64,000 bases of DNA. Source: CAVVNC01 sp963750015 (GTDB lineage: Bacteria; Desulfobacterota; Syntrophorhabdia; Syntrophorhabdales; WCHB1-27). Under the pieces are notes generated by a model. It was not told the DNA's origin. It was given only the letters and a program-made list of their open reading frames with translations, and did not search any database. The stretch spans positions 1 to 64,000 of the forward strand of contig CAVVPU010000063.1 in assembly GCA_963750015.1 (NCBI GenBank), written 5' to 3'. Each line of letters begins with the position of its first letter. The first letter of the stretch is position 1. The position numbers and the translations under genes were made by a program. This document shows positions 43,090-52,331 of the stretch, piece after piece.

Positions 43090-43528
43090 CTTCCCTATTC
43101 ATGGTTCCCCCCTTGATCTTTTGTGACGACCCGACGTTCTTTCGCGAGCTCCTGAAACGTGCACAGCAAAACGGTGGTTAAGACTACAAACGGCAATCTT
43201 GACTAATAGAGCCGACTGCAGCAGCACACTGCGAGTGATTCTGGGACAGCCTACGATCGCCGTCTGCTGTCCCAGATGAAATCAACTAAGTCTTTTCACT
43301 CAAGGCTTAAATAGCGATCATCCGTCACACCGCGTCACCGCTGCAACCGCGCCCTTGTTCTGGGCATCGGCCTTCACGTGCTTGTGATCTCTCGGTCGAC
43401 CCGTCGCCACCGATATGATCGCGAAGTTCCCTTGCCATGGAGATTATCTCTTCTTCCTGCGAGTCTGCCGTACAAGCGATCGATTCGTCGTTCACGTCGT
43501 TCGCCTTTTGCAGGTAGTCCGTTTACTC
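43090..43528. other. Spacer between the MFS and UroD-family genes
   Basis: No complete gene is seen. On the minus strand just after the UroD-family stop, one frame without a start codon reads protein-like for about 45 residues (ANDVNDESIACTADSQEEE and following), which could be the remnant of a lost small gene. Confidence 0.35.
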
Positions 43529-44824
43529 CTACCACACCCCGTATTCCATGACAGCTTCGGTCACCGCTGCCACGTTCTCCGGTTTCGACTCATCGGGGAA
43601 ACCGTTGATGCTGTCAACGATGAGACCGCCGTTGTCACCGAAGGTGTCGATCAGCTCCTTCACGTCATCCTTCACCTGCCCGGGAGTGCCCGCGATCATC
43701 AGTGACGCGGGGATGTTGCCCCAGAAGCACATGACGTCGCCAATTAGTTTCTTCGCCTTCTTGCGGTCGACTCTGTCGAAGTGAGCGACGATCTTTCCGG
43801 GAGGCAACTCCGCAAGGAACTCGAGTCGTGAAGTGTAGTCGCCTTCGAAGAGCGGAATGGGGGTGAGACCCGCATCGACAAGACCGAGGAGGAGCGCCTT
43901 GAAGGATGGCCAGTAGAACTTCTTGAACTGTTCATTGGACATGAACCCATCCGCTCCACGATGCATGAAAATGGCAACACCTTTGTTGTGAGCTTGTTCG
44001 GCCCATCCCACAGCGCCTCCTATCGTCGCGGGCGTAAACATGTCGATGGCAGCAAGGAGCTTGTCAGGGGCACGATACATGTCGAGAGAGCTCCCCTTGA
44101 GGCCTCGCAGGGTATCAGATATCCAGTCGAAAGGAGGGAAGGTCGCTACCACCCACTCGATCGGGTATCCGAGGTTCATCATCTCCATCGCGTACCCAAG
44201 GGACAGACCAACGTTCTTCTCGAACTCATCGGCAAGATCCAGGGCCTTTCTCATCACGTCCCTCAAAGGGGACTGGGTGATCATGCCTCCCAGGAACGAT
44301 GGGAGGGTGTAGGCGTTGGACAGGGCGATGAGAGGAGGTGCAGGCATCTGGGCCATACCCGCGAGGGGAGCCAGAGTGGCAGAGACCCGGGGCCAAAGTT
44401 TTTTCACGGTGAAGCCGTTGGGGTCGGCGAGCATCTCGTCGTACTCGGCTTGCGTCATGTACTCCCCTTCGACCCACTGGAAAGGTTGGTCATCGTTCAA
44501 ACCGGCTCCCGGCCATTTAAACTGTGTAAGACCGAGGATCTCCAGGGTTTTCGCCGCAGGGACCGGACCCACTGGTGGCGCCGCGTCCCAGTTGTGACGG
44601 AGAGTCTCATCTTTCAATGCCCCCAGCCAACGGGTTCGGTCATACATGGCGTCCTTGTTGGAGATGCCTCTGATCCTCGTCGCGTAGAAGTGGATACACA
44701 ATGGTGCCAGGGGAACACGATCCGGCTTCCTCAGGTGCATGGCATCGTCCATACGTTTGACCCGGGCAAGAAACTCCAGAGATGGCTGAAACGCAAGCGC
44801 TTGGGAACTTCGATCTTCAGGCAT
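43529..44824 (-). CDS. Uroporphyrinogen decarboxylase (UroD/MtaA)-family protein
   Basis: The 431-residue protein has the UroD TIM-barrel outline: RVKRMDDAMHLRKPDRVPL at the start (typical of R-x-x-A-x-x-x-x-x-P-D-R-V-P), GADGFMSNEQFKKFYWPSFKALL and the C-terminal FWGNIPASLMIAGTPGQVKDDV. Members that are not true HemE act as corrinoid methyltransferases (MtaA, CmuA) or O-demethylases, or have unknown roles. The expected zinc ligands (His-x-Cys...Cys) are not obvious, and no corrinoid protein is adjacent, so the substrate is unknown. It is divergent from a PucR-type regulator, which probably controls it. Confidence 0.85.
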   Translation of the reverse strand: MPEDRSSQALAFQPSLEFLARVKRMDDAMHLRKPDRVPLAPLCIHFYATRIRGISNKDAMYDRTRWLGALKDETLRHNWDAAPPVGPVPAAKTLEILGLTQFKWPGAGLNDDQPFQWVEGEYMTQAEYDEMLADPNGFTVKKLWPRVSATLAPLAGMAQMPAPPLIALSNAYTLPSFLGGMITQSPLRDVMRKALDLADEFEKNVGLSLGYAMEMMNLGYPIEWVVATFPPFDWISDTLRGLKGSSLDMYRAPDKLLAAIDMFTPATIGGAVGWAEQAHNKGVAIFMHRGADGFMSNEQFKKFYWPSFKALLLGLVDAGLTPIPLFEGDYTSRLEFLAELPPGKIVAHFDRVDRKKAKKLIGDVMCFWGNIPASLMIAGTPGQVKDDVKELIDTFGDNGGLIVDSINGFPDESKPENVAAVTEAVMEYGVW

Positions 44825-44928
44825 TTGTGACCCTCCCGGTTTTTGATAGAGTCCTGGTATTTGAAGCTTACACGCGGTGCCCGCGAAGAGTCACCATACA
44901 GTCTGCATGAAAATAGTGATGAAAAATT

Positions 44929-46461
44929 GTGCAAACTATACTAACATCGGATCATGAACAATCAGCGGCGAAGAAGCGCGTCATGACGATCCCCCTCTCC
45001 GTCATCATTGATGCGCTCGATTCCTTCCAGCCAGAGGCCCGGTTCTCCTTAGGGGATACGCGATACAGCAGAGTTTGCCTGCTTTCCGATGATGAAAGGA
45101 CACCCGACACCCTCTACGTTGGAAATGGAGGCAGCATTGTCGACGCAGACTGGCCGGATGCGTGCGGATTTGTATCGATCGGCGAACCGGCTGCTGCTAA
45201 AAGCAGTCTGATCGTACTACCGGATTTGTATAATGTGCATGAGGTATTCAGCCGTCTCCAGAAGGTCTTCTACAGGTTTGCCGAATACGAGTTGAAACTG
45301 ATGAAGGCTGCGATCACGGGCTCATATCAGGACATCATCGAGATAGGTCATCAGTTCATGGGTAATCCTTTGTTTCTCTTGGACAGCGGCTACCGCATTC
45401 TCGCCTTGGCGCCGGATGCCGAGGTTCCGGGAGACCGTGAATGGGAGTACATACGGAGCAACGGGGTCTCGTCTCCCGAACTCGTCAAAGTGCTCAAGGA
45501 TGAGGGCATCCTCTCGATAGAAACCCGTGGAATACCCCAGATCTATTCTCTGCCGGGCTTTCCCCACGCTTCCATCTGGTTCAACATATACCTTAATTCT
45601 AGATACGCCGGCCGGATAGTCGTCATCGATGCTTTCAAGGCCTTTTCCTCCTCGGATCAAGCCGCGACTGGGGCACTCGCCGAAGCGCTCGAGCTGAAAG
45701 TGTCGAGGGATGAAGCGTTTCAGTACATCCGCGGAAAAGGGCCGGTATACAACATGCTCCACGACCTCATAAGTGGAGTTCATCTTGACAGGAGCCTCAT
45801 TCCCGATAGGCTTCAATACCTGCCGACTTGGACGAGAGGGCTTTTTCGGGTTCTATTTGTGCCGTTGGGGTCCATGGACGATCAATCCTTCGACTACTAC
45901 GCGAAGGTCATGGAAAGAAGAATCGACAGCCGCGCAGTGCTCCTCGAGAATGCATTCGTGGCAGTCATTCACTACAGGAGGAGGGAGGACTTCCCGACCG
46001 CGCGAGAGGCAACCGCCGCATTTCTTTTCGGCAACGCTCTGAAGGGTGGTCTAAGCAATGAGCTGGAAGGCCTGGTGGATCTTCACGATTTCTACAGGCA
46101 GGCGGTAGCCGCTCTTAAGATGGCTGAGGGTGATGAACCGCTCTACCTGTACGAGGACCACACGCTGAAGCACATCCTTTCCTTCTGTCCGCCCGAAAAT
46201 GTCCGCCTCCTTTCTCATCCGTCCCTACTCCGCCTCAAGAGCTTCGACGACGAGAACGGCACTCAGCTATCCGAGACGCTGCATGTTTTTCTCGAGAACG
46301 AACGAAGCTTGGCGCAAACGTCGAGGACTCTCCATATCCATAGGAACACCCTCCTCTACAGGATGAACAAGATAGCCATCATCCTGGACATCGATTTGGG
46401 CAATCCCGATACTCGTTTGCACTTCATGCTTTCCGAGAGACTCCTGAAGATGCAGAAGTAA
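44929..46461 (+). CDS. PucR-family transcriptional regulator
   Basis: The 510-residue protein ends in the PucR/CdaR C-terminal helix-turn-helix (RSLAQTSRTLHIHRNTLLYR), preceded by a GGDEF-like degenerate middle domain and an N-terminal sensor part. PucR regulators activate catabolic operons in response to their substrates. It lies 105 bases from the divergent UroD-family gene and likely controls it and the MFS gene. The GTG at 44929 gives the longest product; ATG at 44983 is an alternative, and neither has a strong ribosome binding site. Confidence 0.85.
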   Translation: MQTILTSDHEQSAAKKRVMTIPLSVIIDALDSFQPEARFSLGDTRYSRVCLLSDDERTPDTLYVGNGGSIVDADWPDACGFVSIGEPAAAKSSLIVLPDLYNVHEVFSRLQKVFYRFAEYELKLMKAAITGSYQDIIEIGHQFMGNPLFLLDSGYRILALAPDAEVPGDREWEYIRSNGVSSPELVKVLKDEGILSIETRGIPQIYSLPGFPHASIWFNIYLNSRYAGRIVVIDAFKAFSSSDQAATGALAEALELKVSRDEAFQYIRGKGPVYNMLHDLISGVHLDRSLIPDRLQYLPTWTRGLFRVLFVPLGSMDDQSFDYYAKVMERRIDSRAVLLENAFVAVIHYRRREDFPTAREATAAFLFGNALKGGLSNELEGLVDLHDFYRQAVAALKMAEGDEPLYLYEDHTLKHILSFCPPENVRLLSHPSLLRLKSFDDENGTQLSETLHVFLENERSLAQTSRTLHIHRNTLLYRMNKIAIILDIDLGNPDTRLHFMLSERLLKMQK

Positions 46462-46534
46462 AGCAAGGCCTGGGCCGGGGAAGACATCGCGAAGCTCGAA
46501 TCGCGAATCGCGAAAGTTAAAACAACGGACCGAA

Positions 46535-46729
46535 CGACCACCCTCACCCTACCCTCTCCCCTCATCAAGGGCGAGGGAGAAAAGTGAGCGTGCCCTAGGA
46601 TGTCCCCTTTGGCGGCCTCAAAGGGCCGCGGCAATTATCAAATAGCGCTGGTGTGTGCAACCTATGAAGGCCGGAGCCGCGGGCCACAAAGATACAACTC
46701 CGCGTGCAGTGGACGGTCGGCTGGGAGGG
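46535..46729 (+). repeat. Dispersed repeat fragment E (left half of structured family)
   Basis: A CCTCACCCTACCCTCTCCCC element (46542-46580) is followed by TTTGGCGGCCTCAAAGGGCC, then CCTATGAAGGCCGGAGCCGC and GGTCGGCTGGGAGG (to 46729). This is the left flank plus left arm of the unit seen complete at 51505-51750 and, inverted, at 47962-48206. The right arm is missing: the K+ channel 3' end follows directly. Confidence 0.75.
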
Positions 46730-46748
46730 GATCGTCCTCGCCTCCTCC

Positions 46749-47786
46749 TCAGCCTTGCCCGTTCTCGAACTTGAGGGCACCGTGCAGGATTTGTCGCTCC
46801 TCCGGCGTGGCAAGGACGATGAGGCGCATGTCCTTCTCCAGAACGAGGGTCGGCGACGGGTTGTATATCCATTCGCCCGCCTCCCTCCTTATGGCGAGCA
46901 AGAGGAGGTTGCCCATGTTGGCAAGCTCCAGCTCGTCGATCCGCCTTCCCAGAAAGGGAGAGCCCTCCGGGACACCCACCTCTTCCACTCTGAGGGGATG
47001 TTCCCTGTCGCGCAACATGGACTCCATGAAGTCGGTCGCATGGGGCCTGATCATTTCGGCTGCCATGCGCAGGCCGCCTATGTAATTGAGGGCTACCACG
47101 TTGTCCGCTCCCGCGCGCTTGATCTTGTCCGTGTTCTTGGTGTCATTGCAACGGCATATCACCCGCAACTGAGGATTCAACTGTTTGGCGGTGAGGGCGA
47201 TGACGATGTTGTCATTGTCGGAGTTGGTCGTCGCAAAGAGACCTTTCGCGTCGCGTATCCCCGATTTCTCGAGCAGCTCGTTCTCCGTGGCATCCCCCAG
47301 GAGCGTGGGCACGTCGATCCCGCGCATCTTCAGCAAATCGAACTTGCCGGGATCGCTGTCGATGACCAGTTGCGGCCTCTTCGTCTCGTAGAGCTCGCGA
47401 ACTATATAAAGGCCGACCATGCCGATGCCGCAGACTATGTAATGTTCTCGCATCTTATCGATACGCTTCTCCATGTTTCTCCTCTTGAAGACCTTCCGCA
47501 CCTCGCCTTCCACCATGAAGGCGGCAAGGGCGGTGAACAGATAGAAGATGGTTCCGACACTGAAAAAGAGATAGACAATAGTAAATATCTTGCCCGCAGC
47601 CGTGCTTCCCGCACCGACCACGTCCGAGTACCCCACCGTGGTGATGGTGATGGCGGTCATATAGAGGGCATCGAGGAAGGTTACACTCGGTCCTCCTATG
47701 ATCTTATATCCTATGGTCCCGATGAGGATGATGGCGACGATGCCCGCGATGATCCGTCTGAGCCGCACTCCGATATCGTTCCTCAT
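46749..47786 (-). CDS. Two-helix potassium channel with RCK (TrkA-N/TrkA-C) domains
   Basis: The 345-residue protein has two membrane helices around a pore loop with selectivity filter TTVGYSD (residues 49-55), then an RCK domain (YIVCGIGMVGLYIVRELYE as the Rossmann loop) and a TrkA-C domain. This is the MthK-like architecture: a tetrameric channel gated by a cytoplasmic ring that senses Ca2+, nucleotides or K+. The start at 47786 gives the normal N-terminus. The gene stands alone between two inverted copies of the dispersed repeat. Confidence 0.93.
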   Translation of the reverse strand: MRNDIGVRLRRIIAGIVAIILIGTIGYKIIGGPSVTFLDALYMTAITITTVGYSDVVGAGSTAAGKIFTIVYLFFSVGTIFYLFTALAAFMVEGEVRKVFKRRNMEKRIDKMREHYIVCGIGMVGLYIVRELYETKRPQLVIDSDPGKFDLLKMRGIDVPTLLGDATENELLEKSGIRDAKGLFATTNSDNDNIVIALTAKQLNPQLRVICRCNDTKNTDKIKRAGADNVVALNYIGGLRMAAEMIRPHATDFMESMLRDREHPLRVEEVGVPEGSPFLGRRIDELELANMGNLLLLAIRREAGEWIYNPSPTLVLEKDMRLIVLATPEERQILHGALKFENGQG

Positions 47787-47954
47787 AGAGGCAGAGTATA
47801 ACACACGCCTTAAGGGCGGTGAAAAGGAAAAGGCGTCCCATGGTAGGGCAAGTATTTGGAAATTCAAGGATGACGTCAAGAAACGTATGGCTGGGTCGAA
47901 CGACGAAGAGGCGGAGAGACGACAGGCAAAGAGGCAAAGGGCGACTGAGGGCAC

Positions 47955-48206
47955 GAGGTGTGGCCGGTCGGATGGGAGGAATCGCGATCTGCGGCGCACT
48001 TTTCGCCATGCGCCCTCCGACGTACATTCAGTACGCCATCCGGGCAGCAAGGCTCAAATTGCATCCACACCTCACGATCCCTCCCATCCGACCGGCCGGT
48101 AGCACGCGGAGCCGTATCTCTAAAGAACCCGCGGCTCCGGCCTTCATCGGATGTACACACCAACATCAATTGAAGAGGAGCGGCGGCCCTTTGAGGCCGC
48201 CAAAGG
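47955..48206 (-). repeat. Structured dispersed repeat, copy D (unit 47962-48097)
   Basis: Perfect 18-bp arms GGCCGGTCGGATGGGAGG (47962-47979) and CCTCCCATCCGACCGGCC (48080-48097) enclose a 100-bp core with a GTAC hairpin. The flank at 48098-48206 holds the GGAGCCG/CGGCTCC and GGCGGCC stems and is shared, in opposite orientation, with copies C and E. At the tenth arm base copy C has C where D has A, and the partner arm changes from G to T, a compensatory exchange. Confidence 0.88.
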
Positions 48207-48322
48207 CAATGGGCAAAGAAAATAGGCTCTTGGTCCGTCTTTCTTCCTGAAATAGTTACGCCTAAACCGCTACAATTGATACCACAGTTGAAGCGGCAAT
48301 CCTTGAAGCGGGGGAATGAGAA

Positions 48323-48349
48323 AGGCAGGGTCATCTGCTGACCCTGCCT
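48323..48349 (-). terminator. Terminator-like hairpin downstream of the arylsulfotransferase-like gene
   Basis: AGGCAGGGTCA (48323-48333) and TGACCCTGCCT (48339-48349) form a perfect 11-pair stem with a five-base loop. Read on the minus strand it is followed by TTTCTC. It lies about 60 bases beyond the frame-corrected stop of the arylsulfotransferase-like gene. Confidence 0.7.
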
Positions 48350-48541
48350 CGTGATATCCAAGTGAATGAGGGTTGCCCAGTCGCAGTCCGGCCGAGCATC
48401 TTTTGCCGTCAATAGCTGTGCATGGTAGCTTCGTCTTCGTCTATCGTCTTCCCCTCCTTCGGGGCCGCCTCGTTATTCGGTGCCGGCGCAGGAACGACGG
48501 CCTTGGAACCGTTTGGATATTTGCCGTTCACATCGGGCAGC

Positions 48542-49951
48542 TTAAAGTCGACCGGCTTTGGCGGCACAACGGCCGTCTCCTTGGGCTTTGGCAGCTCGGG
48601 GCGCCCATTCGTAAGGAACGCGGTAGGTCCTGTACAGAGGGATCGGCTGGTCCACCAATTCGCCCACCACATATTCCCAGACAGTTTTCATGGCCGGCGT
48701 TACCTCAATCACGCGAGATGAGTCCCCCTCGGTGATTACCGTGTTGCCGTTGGGAAGACGCTGGGCAAAGCCGACGAAGGGGCTGAAGAAGTTGTAATCG
48801 AAGTGGCCAGGTAGCCGCTTTGTGGTAGCGGAATAGCGGTACTCCCAGACAATGCTCTTGGTGGTCGGGTTGATTTCCAGGACCCTCGAGTAACCCCTCC
48901 GGATGTTGTTGAACCCAGTCTGGGCCATGGCGTTGGGCGCGCCGTAGCCGGCCTGGCCTCCGTTATCAAGAAAAAGGATATCGCCTTCGCCGGGCAACCC
49001 CTTGGGTATCATGTGCACACCGTGCGGCCCGACAATCTGTCCGATTTTCTCATCAGCCGTGCCTTTCCTGAAATCAGGCCCGAGGCGCCAGACAACCTTG
49101 CCGGTTTTGCGGTCCACAATGACCATCACGTTCGCTTCGCGGCCGTTGACGATCACGTTATCAGGGTTGAACCGCTGGTCTCCTTGATCGTACCATCTAT
49201 TCGGACCGAGATAGGCGGCGGAATTGGCATGGAACCAGTCGTAACCTGCCCCAGAAGCCTTGGGTGCAGCATGGCGGCTCGCGACCGGGTCGTCCCAGGG
49301 CGGGAAAGACTGGATGGCCTTGAAAGCGTCATCATCCAGACCCAGCTCGTCCGCATGGTCAGCCACGCCCCATTGCCAGAGGATCTGACCGTCCCATCCC
49401 ACTTCAAGCAGAACGTCATCGAGGAGTTGCAATGTCTTGTGGATCTTCGGATTCTTGAGGTTGCGGTGAGCCAGAATAAGCGTCTTGCCCTGATTCTTCG
49501 GCTGCAGCGCAGGGCTGTAATAGGGTGGACCTTCGCGCTGAAAGTCGTGGTGCTGTCGGGCAATCCATGTTTTTCCGTTCTCCGTCGGCTCTCCCGTGAT
49601 GGCCGACACTGATTCGAGTTTGCGGAACTGCCAGAGCAGTTTTCCCTCCCAGTCGAGTTGTTGGAGGGAAAGGATGTCCTGCTGGCCGTCGCTCCAGGTC
49701 CCACGGCCCGAGATGACTTGACCGCCGGGCAGCATTTTGCTGGCGTGGCCCTCCCCTATCTTCCAGGTGTGCAGAAGATTGCCGTTCATATCGATGAGCG
49801 AAAGGGTGCCATTACTGTCATCGATCAAGGTGTAGCCGTTCCAGGCCTCTCCCGGGTTATAGCGAACCGTACCCGTGGGATAAACGGAAGGATAGGCAAA
49901 GGCGATGCAGGGGAGAAGGCAGAATATCACAAAGACCGATAACCATTTCAT
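48542..49951 (-). CDS. Exported arylsulfotransferase (ASST)-like beta-propeller protein, C-terminus frameshifted
   Basis: The product has a signal peptide (MKWLSVFVIFCLLPCIAFA) and repeated blades (NGTLSLIDMNGNLLHTWKIG; GYSRVLEINPTTKSIVWEYR) typical of the ASST/arylsulfotransferase fold, which transfers sulfate between phenols in the periplasm or binds related ligands. HDF and HGVHMIP segments match the catalytic-site regions only loosely, so activity is unproven. GGAGGAGTGAAC before the ATG supports the start. After YRVPYEWAP the frame goes off; shifting one base in GCGCCCCGAG continues with a Pro/Lys/Ala-rich tail (ELPKPKETAVVPPKPVDF...) to 48409. Error or mutation cannot be told apart. Confidence 0.8.
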   Translation of the reverse strand: MKWLSVFVIFCLLPCIAFAYPSVYPTGTVRYNPGEAWNGYTLIDDSNGTLSLIDMNGNLLHTWKIGEGHASKMLPGGQVISGRGTWSDGQQDILSLQQLDWEGKLLWQFRKLESVSAITGEPTENGKTWIARQHHDFQREGPPYYSPALQPKNQGKTLILAHRNLKNPKIHKTLQLLDDVLLEVGWDGQILWQWGVADHADELGLDDDAFKAIQSFPPWDDPVASRHAAPKASGAGYDWFHANSAAYLGPNRWYDQGDQRFNPDNVIVNGREANVMVIVDRKTGKVVWRLGPDFRKGTADEKIGQIVGPHGVHMIPKGLPGEGDILFLDNGGQAGYGAPNAMAQTGFNNIRRGYSRVLEINPTTKSIVWEYRYSATTKRLPGHFDYNFFSPFVGFAQRLPNGNTVITEGDSSRVIEVTPAMKTVWEYVVGELVDQPIPLYRTYRVPYEWAPRAAKAQGDGRCAAKAGRL

Positions 49952-50696
49952 GTTCACTCCTCCGTAGTCATGAATGATCCGGCTGTCCACGGACCTAGGG
50001 GCAGACCGGATCGGAGCAGACTCATCTTTTAAGAAAATAATGCAATCGGTGTGCCCGGGTCAAATGCAAAAGCGGCCTCTGAAAGCCTGAAATTCCGAGC
50101 ATCAAAGGAGCGGATGTGTGCTAGCTTCTTCACATTGTCCCGCCGGGCGCACAAGGCAGGCTCGTGCGGTTTTATAACAAAGGAAACTTGGGTAACCGGC
50201 AGCCCAAACGGATTATGCGTTATAGCTGCTTCCGACGCTTAACCTCAGACTCTGGTATTTCAGTAGACAGCCGAAGTAGGCGCAAAATCTTCGACATCGT
50301 CATCTTGGGACGGGCGCAGGTCGTGAAGGTTGCCAGCCGCAAATGGTTGGAGGGCTAAACCGACGCGCTCGGGAGCGTATTCTTCAATCGGTCGGCAACG
50401 GCCGGCGGTGAGGTACACTTCCTGGAGTCCGTAATCCGGCCACTTGTCTGTCCCTAGTACTTTCTTGCTGGCAATCGCGACTCGGGGGGATACGTGGTGG
50501 TCCCCGAGTCGGCGAGAATAATTAGGCCATCGAATCAAACTCGCCGAGTTTATCCACGGTGTATTTCGCATTGTACGCAGTGAGGATCTTTCAAAAGCCG
50601 GTCTGCGACCTTTTTTCTTGATTCTTTAATGGCCAGAAGCGTAAAATCGGAAAAAATGCGCAATGAGTTTAAAAAAGTAGCAAAGTGCAAGGAGAT
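49952..50696. other. Intergenic region without secure gene
   Basis: No frame shows a recognised family. A minus-strand frame at 50260-50571 (about 100 codons) reads somewhat protein-like in its middle (KWPDYGLQEVYLTAGRCRPIEE) but lacks a good start and relatives I can name. GC is lower than in the flanking genes, in line with acquired or decaying DNA. Confidence 0.4.
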
Positions 50697-50924
50697 ATGA
50701 AACTGCCTGAGGAAATAACCAGAGGATGGGAGTTGAGATTCCCGAATCTTTACGGAAACTGGACACATTGGAAGATTACTAGAGATGGCCATTGTATCGG
50801 TATTGTTGACGGAGCAGATTTTTTGAAAGCCATGCTGGAGGAAGAGGAAAAGGCAGCTTACGAAATATCAAACTACTCAAACGATGAGAGAACGCGTGAA
50901 AGACACCAATGGAAGGACGCTTAA
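50697..50924 (+). CDS. Small hypothetical protein
   Basis: The 75-residue product starts MKLPEEITRGWELRFPNLYG and has a mixed, plausible composition with acidic and Lys/Arg-rich C-terminus (DERTRERHQWKDA). AAGGAGAT lies just before the ATG. I do not recognise a family. It sits in a low-GC accessory patch and could be a solitary gene of foreign origin. Confidence 0.45.
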   Translation: MKLPEEITRGWELRFPNLYGNWTHWKITRDGHCIGIVDGADFLKAMLEEEEKAAYEISNYSNDERTRERHQWKDA

Positions 50925-51037
50925 CAAGCTAGTGCACCCGACGCGGAAGAAGACCATGCCCTAAACCGAGGGACTTGAGCACAGCAACGTACCATCCTCC
51001 CGCGCGGGTGACCAGCACGTCATGTGAAGACGATTAG

Positions 51038-51355
51038 ATGAAGAGAATTTGGGTAGTATTGATCACGGCTGTGGCGCTTGCGATAGTTGGCCTATTGGGT
51101 ATTGTGGGATACGACATCATCCAAGACCGACAGAATTCTGTGCTCACAGAAGGCCCTGTTCCGGCGTACGCCGATTGGACACCATACCCTTCAAAAGAAA
51201 TGAAATCCAAGTTCGTACTTCCGCCCAGAAGCGGTGCAAGGGTAAAACGGATTCGGTACGGCAAAGACTATATGGCCGTGAAGGTTGAAAGCAAAGGCGG
51301 CGAAATTGGTTGGATATTCTATGGCCAGCCATTCAGGATCAGTAAGGCCAGATAA
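51038..51355 (+). CDS. Small membrane-anchored hypothetical protein
   Basis: The 105-residue protein has one N-terminal membrane helix (WVVLITAVALAIVGLLGIVGY) and an exported part that ends in short strands (RVKRIRYGKDYMAVKVE, then GEIGWIFYGQPF), resembling a small SH3-like barrel. No family is recognised and the ribosome binding site is weak. It stands alone, between another small hypothetical gene and a repeat. Confidence 0.5.
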   Translation: MKRIWVVLITAVALAIVGLLGIVGYDIIQDRQNSVLTEGPVPAYADWTPYPSKEMKSKFVLPPRSGARVKRIRYGKDYMAVKVESKGGEIGWIFYGQPFRISKAR

Positions 51356-51504
51356 CCCTGGCATGTAGCGAATCGCCGAAGAAACCGGCTCCCACTGATG
51401 CCCATATTACTATCTTTCTGTGGCAATCCGTAATTCATTGCCTTTGGCTGAACGCACCACTTGTAGGTGAATTAGCTACGTATAGGCATTGGAAATCTTG
51501 TTCT

Positions 51505-51770
51505 GCTTTTGGCGGCCTCTAAGGACGCCGCCCTTATTCAATTGTTGTCGGTGTGTACATCCTATGAAGGCCGGAGCCGCGGGCTGTTAAAGATACGGCT
51601 CCGCGTGCCACCGGCCGGTCGGCTGGGAGGGATCGTGAGGTGTGGATGAGCTGGCGTGCCTCATTGACCGCAGCCGTACTCGATGTACGGCGGATGGGCA
51701 TGAGGTGCGGCAGATCGCCGCAGATCGCCATTCCTCCCAGCCGACCGGCCACACCTCGAACCCTGACTCG
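51505..51770 (+). repeat. Structured dispersed repeat, copy C (unit 51613-51750)
   Basis: The left flank (51505-51612) has the GGCGGCC stem and GGAGCCG/CGGCTCC stem. The unit has perfect 18-bp arms GGCCGGTCGGCTGGGAGG (51613-51630) and CCTCCCAGCCGACCGGCC (51733-51750). The 102-bp core is nearly the same as in copies A and B over TGCCTCATTGACCGCAGCCG and the following GTAC hairpin, although the arms of A and B are unrelated in sequence. Confidence 0.9.
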
Positions 51771-52132
51771 ACCTTTTATCTCTTCGTCAGTCTGACCCGT
51801 ATGCTCTTTGAGGAAGGCTGCCACACGTTTCTTGAGCAACCCTCGGTTCTCGGAATGCGTTTGTCCTGCGTCCTATGAAAGGGAATCTTTTTCCCCCGGG
51901 AGGAAGAGATTACCCTTGGTCCTTGTCCCGGGCTCCATCCGTCCATGCCCCGGATTTCGGCCTTTGGCGCGCGAATGGGGCGGTGATTGCCAGTGGTACA
52001 ACCATTGCATTTCAGGGTCACATGAGTATGATGGACGACTGGAAGACGGCGACTCGCGAATTAACAAAAGCTGCGTACCGGGCCTTTAGCCCGGAAGAAG
52101 GCAGGGCGCAGAACCCTTGGCAGGCGTGCTTG

Positions 52133-52276
52133 ATGGAGAAGATCTGGATCATCCTCATGCTCGTCGCCCTCACTATAGCTGCCGTGGGAGCCGCGTCCGC
52201 CGACTGGCAGTCGGACGACGACCGGCCTGCGGGGACAACCTTCACGCAGGTCCTCAGCGATATCTTTGTAAGGTAA
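52133..52276 (+). CDS. Possible small exported peptide
   Basis: The 47-residue reading starts MEKIWIILMLVALTIAAVGA, a signal-peptide-like helix with SADW as a possible cleavage site, and ends SDIFVR. It overlaps no other gene. The ribosome binding site is poor and the longer frame upstream is unconvincing, so this is a tentative call. Confidence 0.3.
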   Translation: MEKIWIILMLVALTIAAVGAASADWQSDDDRPAGTTFTQVLSDIFVR

Positions 52277-52331
52277 AGGGAAAAAGGAAAGCCGGAAGTT
52301 CATGCAGGCTTGATAAGTGCCCGGTTGCGAC

